A stretch of 64,000 nucleotides of DNA, taken from positions 1 through 64,000 of the forward strand of contig JAIYCV010000048.1 of assembly GCA_027487845.1 (NCBI GenBank), read 5' to 3'. The stretch's first letter is position 1. Every line of letters begins with the position of its first letter. The notes beneath the pieces are model-generated. The model was not told the DNA's origin. It saw only the letters and a list, made by a program, of their open reading frames with translations, and ran no database searches. Of the stretch, positions 59,379-64,000 are shown in pieces. This DNA comes from Flammeovirgaceae bacterium. Lineage in GTDB: Bacteria > Bacteroidota > Bacteroidia > Cytophagales > Cyclobacteriaceae. The translations under genes and the position numbers were made by a program.

Positions 59379-62300
59379 CTATTTCTTCTTGTCGATAATT
59401 CCGTTCATCTGTTTGTTCATTAAGATGGGATTGATGGTTTCAATTCCTGCCTTAAGCGTTGTTTCAAGTTTACTGAGTTGTGCATCCAATTCGCTGGATA
59501 ACTCGCCAAACACTTTGTAAACACCGGCAGTGGGTTTCCCCTCGCCTGTTTCCAAACTGCGCCTTACCGCTGAAATCCGGTTGCCTAATTTGATTGGGAA
59601 ATTCAATGGATCTTGCGAACTCCGATTCTTGGTTTGGTACAGCTCTTCTTCAATAACAGTTATCTTGGCAAGAAGCTCTTTTGCAGAAGTGGCAAATGAT
59701 GGCTCGTTGACTTCTTTCACGCGCTCTTCAACTTGCTTCCTAATCTCGCGAATGCGAATCACGGCTTCATTGGCTTCGCTTTCGCGATCGCGGATCTTCA
59801 GTGCCAGATCAAAGGTCTCTTTTATGTCAGCCTCACTTACGCCCGTTATGTTAGGATTCATTTTGATATTGAAAGAATAGGTCTGCGAATAACTACCCGC
59901 TCTAAAACGAACTTGATATTTGCCTATCGGTGCTTTTGGTCCGTTTTGAGGACGAGCACCCCAAATAATTATGCCATCGAAAATGGTAGCACCTGAATAT
60001 CGCAAATTCCATGTAAATGAATTTAAGCCTGCAGCATTCGTTGGCTTTGCCTCGGCTTCGCCCCAAAAATCTCCCGATTCTTTCTTCTCTTCGGCTTTTG
60101 TGCCTATAAATTTCCGGACCAGTACGCCATTAGCATCCAACACTTCTAACGACACTGTATCGGTCTTATCCTTCAAGTAATATTGAAAAACAGCATTGTA
60201 AGCGCCACGCACTGCATCACTTGGCTGAAAGAAAATAGCAGACTGTTCCATTGCCTTTTGGGTCAACTGCCGCAACGGATTAATATCGTCTAAAATCCAA
60301 AAGCCACGGCCGTGTGTGCCCAGCACCACGTCATCATTTTTAACAACTAAATCTCTAATGGGTGTATCAGGCAGGTTTAACTGAAGCGGCTGCCAATTGT
60401 CGCCCGCATTAAACGAAACGTACGCGCCATGCTCAGTGCCTAAGAAAAGTAAACCCGGCCGACCATGGTCTTCACGAACGGAGCGAGCAAAATGCCCGTC
60501 TTTAATTCCGGTAACAATTTTTGTCCAAGTTTTACCATAGTCTTTTGTTCTGAAAACATAAGGCTGACGATCATCTACCTGATAACGAAATGCCGCTACA
60601 TAGGCCGTTCCTGCTGCATGTTTTGATTCATCAATAATGGCCACAACGGAATTTTTAGGAAGGTCTTTTGGTGTGATATTAGTCCATGTTTTGCCGCCAT
60701 TTCTGGTGATATTGATTTTGCCATCATCCGATCCTGCCCATATTGTATTGATGTCATGATTGGATGGCGCTAGTGCAAACACGGTAGCATAAATCTCGGG
60801 GCCGTTCATATCACGGGTAATTTCACCACCCGAAATACCAAGTGTTTCTGGGTCTGCGTAGGTAAGGTCGGGACTAATCTTCTCCCAGCTTTGTCCATCG
60901 TCTGTTGTTTTCCAAACATGTTGTGAACAGGTATAAAGTACCTTCGAATTTTTAGGTGAAAAAACTATTGGATACGTCCATTGCCAACGCTCTGGAAGAG
61001 AACTCGCAGGCTCACCAGAAAAGAATCTAGGATATACCTGAATATCGCGCGTTTGTCCGGTTAATACATCCTTCCGCGTAAGCAATGCCCCTTGACTGCC
61101 GGCATAATAAACATTAGGATTGTCGGGATGCGAGGTGATGTAGCCGCTTTCTCCCCCACCCACATCATAGCCCCATTTGCCCAACACATTCATATGATTC
61201 CAGCCTTCGCTTGGTATGGCAATGGTAGAGTTGTCTTGTTGCGCACCAGCCACATGGTAGGGAACGTGATTGGTGGTAGTAACATGGTAAAACTGTGTTG
61301 TAATAAAATCCTCGGTTGTCCAACTTTTTCCACCATTCACCGAAACACAGGCTCCGCCATCGTTGGAAGTTATCATTCGAAAGGGATTATTTGGATCGAT
61401 CCATAAATCGTGATTATCACCATGAGGGACGTTGATTTCTGTATCAAACTTTACGCCTCCATCGGTGGATTTCCAGAAATCTACATTTAAGCAATAAACT
61501 GTTTCGCGATCCAATGGGTCAGCATAAATTCTTGAATAATAAAAAGCGCGTTGTCTTAGCTTGCGCTCGTCATTGGTTTTCTTCCACGTGGCCCCGCCAT
61601 CATCGCTTCGGTAAACGCCCCCCTCATTTGCTTCCACGATTGCCCATAAGCGCTTATTGTCGGCAGGCGATACGGTTATTCCAATTTTACCGATAGGTGC
61701 TACTGGCAGCCCTGGATTGGAGGTCAAATCGATCCACGTCTCGCCCCCATTTTCAGATTTCCAAAGTTTACATTCTGGTCCGCCTCCCCACATTTTCCAC
61801 GCTTTTCTATACACTTGCCAGGTAGTAGCATACAGTATTTTTGGATTGGTACGATCGATGATTAAATCGGCAGCACCCGTCTTAGGACTGACAAACAATA
61901 CTTTCTTCCAGGTATTGCCACCATCTACCGACTTAAACACGCCCCGTTCTTCATTATCCCCGTAAGGGTGACCTAAGGCTGCTACATACACTACATCGGG
62001 ATTGGTTGGATGAACACGTATCCTTGAAATTGCTTGCGTTTCCCGCAATCCCAACGATCTCCATGTTTTTCCACCATCGGTAGTTTTATAGACTCCATCA
62101 CCTTGTGTTATACTTCCGCGGAGCTGCGTTTCTCCACCCCCAATATAGACCACGTCTGGATTGGTTTCTGCCACTGCTACTGCGCCAATGGACGAACTAG
62201 AGATTTGTCCATCGGTAACGGGACTCCACTCCTGCCCTCCATCGGTAGTTTTCCATAGACCTCCACCGGTAGCACCGAAATAGTATTCATTGATTCTGCC

Positions 62301-62456
62301 TGGGCTGCCAGAGGATCCCAGTGATCGGCCACCTCGCAGCGGACCAATATTTCGCCACTTGAGTTTATCAAAATATTTGGAGTCAACGGTGGGTTGGGCA
62401 ACTACGCCTTCTGCAAACACACAGGCAATTAGCAATACCAGTAGTTTTTTATACAT
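59379..62456 (-). CDS. large secreted BNR / VPS10-like beta-propeller protein, paralogue
   Basis: 1025 residues. Signal peptide (MYKKLLVLLIACVFAEGVVA). Many Asp-box strands: TTDGGQEWS, TTDGGKTWRS, SVDGGNTWKK, SENGGETW, SDDGGATWKK, STDGGVKF and more. The layout, length and helical C-terminus (IRDRESEANEAVIRIREIRK) parallel the protein at 8813-11914. There is no T9SS domain. Likely secreted or periplasmic. Convergent with the ABC-F gene. Confidence 0.88.
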   Translation of the reverse strand: MYKKLLVLLIACVFAEGVVAQPTVDSKYFDKLKWRNIGPLRGGRSLGSSGSPGRINEYYFGATGGGLWKTTDGGQEWSPVTDGQISSSSIGAVAVAETNPDVVYIGGGETQLRGSITQGDGVYKTTDGGKTWRSLGLRETQAISRIRVHPTNPDVVYVAALGHPYGDNEERGVFKSVDGGNTWKKVLFVSPKTGAADLIIDRTNPKILYATTWQVYRKAWKMWGGGPECKLWKSENGGETWIDLTSNPGLPVAPIGKIGITVSPADNKRLWAIVEANEGGVYRSDDGGATWKKTNDERKLRQRAFYYSRIYADPLDRETVYCLNVDFWKSTDGGVKFDTEINVPHGDNHDLWIDPNNPFRMITSNDGGACVSVNGGKSWTTEDFITTQFYHVTTTNHVPYHVAGAQQDNSTIAIPSEGWNHMNVLGKWGYDVGGGESGYITSHPDNPNVYYAGSQGALLTRKDVLTGQTRDIQVYPRFFSGEPASSLPERWQWTYPIVFSPKNSKVLYTCSQHVWKTTDDGQSWEKISPDLTYADPETLGISGGEITRDMNGPEIYATVFALAPSNHDINTIWAGSDDGKINITRNGGKTWTNITPKDLPKNSVVAIIDESKHAAGTAYVAAFRYQVDDRQPYVFRTKDYGKTWTKIVTGIKDGHFARSVREDHGRPGLLFLGTEHGAYVSFNAGDNWQPLQLNLPDTPIRDLVVKNDDVVLGTHGRGFWILDDINPLRQLTQKAMEQSAIFFQPSDAVRGAYNAVFQYYLKDKTDTVSLEVLDANGVLVRKFIGTKAEEKKESGDFWGEAEAKPTNAAGLNSFTWNLRYSGATIFDGIIIWGARPQNGPKAPIGKYQVRFRAGSYSQTYSFNIKMNPNITGVSEADIKETFDLALKIRDRESEANEAVIRIREIRKQVEERVKEVNEPSFATSAKELLAKITVIEEELYQTKNRSSQDPLNFPIKLGNRISAVRRSLETGEGKPTAGVYKVFGELSSELDAQLSKLETTLKAGIETINPILMNKQMNGIIDKKK

Positions 62457-62591
62457 ACTTATTCGGATTTTATTGGCTCAAAGTAGCCATTTGAAATGAA
62501 TGTAAAAACAAAAAGAATGATGAGCTATCGGGGGCGTTGCGAAAAGGTCAGTTTTCGATACTACTTTTTCAACTTTTATCAAAAAGCACAT

Positions 62592-63557
62592 TCAACCCAA
62601 TCGCAGATTTACGGCCAGCGAAATAACATCGCCCACTTCAAACCTGCTTAAAACCGTGCGCACGTAAATATGCGCATTCTTAAGTGAAACATGGAGCAGC
62701 CGGTGATCGCCTCTGTATTGTATTTCTTTGATGGTTCCTTCTACCGAACTTTCACCTGGCTGAACAATCCTAAAGTCTTCTGGCCTAAGAATAATAGACC
62801 TGGCGTCTGTAACAATTCCGAACTGTTCAATTAGTGCTTTGTTGAGTTCAGAGTATATCCCAAATAATCCAGCCACGTAGGTATTGGCTGGCCGCTTATA
62901 GATTTGCTTTGGTGTCCCTTGCTGGATTAGTCTACCCTCTTTCAACACCAGAATATGATCTGCCCATGAAAGGCTGTCTTGCGGATCGTGTGATACTAAC
63001 ATGCACGTGATCTTTAACTTTTTTCCAATGTCAACAATCACAGCTTTTAAGATCTGCTTCATTACTATATCGAGATTGGAAAATGGTTCATCGAGCAGAA
63101 GGAGTTTTGGTTTCTGAATCAACAGCCTGGCAATGGCAATTCGTTGTCTTTCACCACCTGAAAGTTCGTTGGTTTTTCTATTTAACAGATGACTGATCTT
63201 GCAGATAGAAAATATACGTGCAGATGCCTGGTCGTTCATGGCATTAGCATATTGCAGCACCTGTTCTACCCGTAAGAACTTCGCCAATTCAAATTGCTGT
63301 GATAGGTAGGCAATCTTTGGATGGCCAGCAACTAATTGATCGGCAGGACCAATCACCTTTTTACCAGCAAAAAGAATCTGTCCCGAAGTAGGTTGCTCTA
63401 GTCCCGCCAATAGTTTTAACAACGTACTTTTCCCCGACCCGGTCTCACCGGCAACAGCTATGTTTTGCAATGACTGCTGAGAGAAGTCGATGGAACGCAA
63501 TGCCCAAAGCCCGTCCTTCTCAACACCCAATGAAGTAACTGACAACAAAGCCGACAT
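62592..63557 (-). CDS. ABC transporter ATP-binding protein with TOBE-like tail
   Basis: 321 residues. Walker A GETGSGKST, signature LSGGERQR, Walker B LLLLDEPFSNLD, H-loop VSHD. Residues ~240-321 form an OB/TOBE-like domain (IILRPEDFRIVQPGESSVEG, IKEIQYRGDHRLLHVSLK). This fits importers for polyamines, iron or molybdate/sulfate (CysA/PotA type). No permease or binding-protein gene is in view. Divergent from the GntR gene. Confidence 0.88.
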   Translation of the reverse strand: MSALLSVTSLGVEKDGLWALRSIDFSQQSLQNIAVAGETGSGKSTLLKLLAGLEQPTSGQILFAGKKVIGPADQLVAGHPKIAYLSQQFELAKFLRVEQVLQYANAMNDQASARIFSICKISHLLNRKTNELSGGERQRIAIARLLIQKPKLLLLDEPFSNLDIVMKQILKAVIVDIGKKLKITCMLVSHDPQDSLSWADHILVLKEGRLIQQGTPKQIYKRPANTYVAGLFGIYSELNKALIEQFGIVTDARSIILRPEDFRIVQPGESSVEGTIKEIQYRGDHRLLHVSLKNAHIYVRTVLSRFEVGDVISLAVNLRLG

Positions 63558-63634
63558 AAAATAAACTTACGATTGAAACTAATCGCAAATATATACTAAT
63601 ATAGAACTTCTTAATTTTTACGCTCACGAAGACC

Positions 63635-64000
63635 ATGAACACGCATCCACTTTTTCAAACCCTTCACCTAGATGATCATTCGGCCACGCCTAAATATCAA
63701 CAGCTAGCCAATTGCATCATACAAAATATTCAATCGGGAAAAATCAAAAAAAACGAATTATTACCCTCACTGAATGAACTCAGTTTTAATTTAGAAATTT
63801 CGAGAGATACCGCTGAAAAAGGCTATAAATATTTAAAGCAGCTAGGGTTGCTTGGCTCAACTCCAGGCAAAGGCTACTATATAAAAAATACTGAAGTGGC
63901 GCAGCCACTCAAAATTTTTCTTCTATTCAACAAACTAAGTGCCCACAAAAAAATTATATATGATGCGTTCGTGAAAAAGTTAGACAATAAGGCTACCATC
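63635..64000 (+). CDS. GntR-family transcriptional regulator, 5' part (cut by window edge)
   Basis: 122 codons from ATG 63635, open to the window end. The winged-helix DNA-binding domain is residues ~18-82 (KYQQLANCIIQNIQSGKIKK, LLPSLNELSFNLEISRDTAE, LGLLGSTPGKGYYI). The next part (LKIFLLFNKLSAHKKIIYDA) looks like the start of a LacI-type ligand-binding domain, as in Bacteroidota sugar regulators; the inducer is not known. It is divergent from the ABC ATPase gene, 77 bp apart, so cross-regulation is possible. Confidence 0.88.
   Translation, partial: MNTHPLFQTLHLDDHSATPKYQQLANCIIQNIQSGKIKKNELLPSLNELSFNLEISRDTAEKGYKYLKQLGLLGSTPGKGYYIKNTEVAQPLKIFLLFNKLSAHKKIIYDAFVKKLDNKATI

Overview
The window looks like a chromosomal segment of a Bacteroidota bacterium, most likely order Cytophagales. 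Three secreted proteins end in type IX secretion (T9SS) sorting domains. Promoter-like sites follow the Bacteroidota pattern (TTG or TTTG, 19-20 nt, TAnnTTTG). Strong Shine-Dalgarno sites are scarce, TTG and GTG starts are frequent, and base composition is moderately AT-rich throughout. Gene density is normal. I see no transposase, integrase, phage gene or rRNA. The order and genus are inference.

Layout. 1-345: right end of a CRISPR array with about 47-bp repeats of the kind found with type II-C Cas9 in Bacteroidota; no cas gene is in view, and a possible tracrRNA anti-repeat lies just outside at 384-400. 605-6694: a DUF4468 protein, then a minus-strand set (TerB/FHA-like/ABCG-type transporter, YdcF-like protein, DUF3592 protein) and a lipoprotein. 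6835-6908: a CAT-anticodon tRNA with an odd T-loop. 6950-11914: HAD phosphatase, M50 membrane protease and a large BNR-repeat protein. 11932-20792 (minus): T9SS protein, PASTA protein, Ddl, secreted proteins, an M43 T9SS protease, Nfu, Mrp and a small secreted protein. 20928-23281: dnaG and a 400-bp region with a 51-codon ORF and a perfect 2 x 55 bp tandem repeat. 23282-26339 (minus): DEAD-box helicase, cold-shock protein, desaturase and an ECF41-like sigma factor, a plausible cold-response block. 26433-34227 (minus): TPR protein, gyrA, a barrel protein, a COG3014/LpoB pair and rpe. 34275-41916: T9SS subtilase, TrpF-like protein, response regulator, glycosyltransferase, LpxH-like phosphoesterase, trmB, folC and a beta-barrel protein. 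41933-45432: an H-NOX nitric-oxide sensor with its hybrid histidine kinase. 46016-49592: aminotransferase, then an ECF sigma / anti-sigma-like / Spy-like / barrel set. 49662-57662: M1 peptidase, a small cytosolic protein, a secreted TPR-like protein, thioredoxin, DUF2911, amidohydrolase, FMN reductase and an unknown protein. 57761-64000: ABC-F ATPase, a second BNR-repeat protein, an ABC ATPase and a GntR regulator cut by the window edge.

How the genes work together. Several sets concern the envelope: Ddl with the PASTA protein, LpoB with COG3014, the LpxH-like enzyme with its glycosyltransferase, and the sigma/Spy set. Two signalling units stand out: H-NOX with its hybrid kinase, and the ECF41-like sigma factor beside lipid desaturation and cold-shock genes. 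Several conserved proteins lack textbook residues: DnaG has no zinc ligands, Mrp has no CxxC, the TrpF-like protein has no catalytic Cys, and the ABC-F protein has one degenerate composite ATP site. Some of these are probably lineage traits.

I found no single gene cluster that is clearly a new defence or biosynthetic system. The best leads are the orphan-looking CRISPR end with its possible anti-repeat, the sigma/Spy-like envelope set, the ECF41-like cold block with its promoter embedded in a terminator, and the uncharacterised small ORFs.
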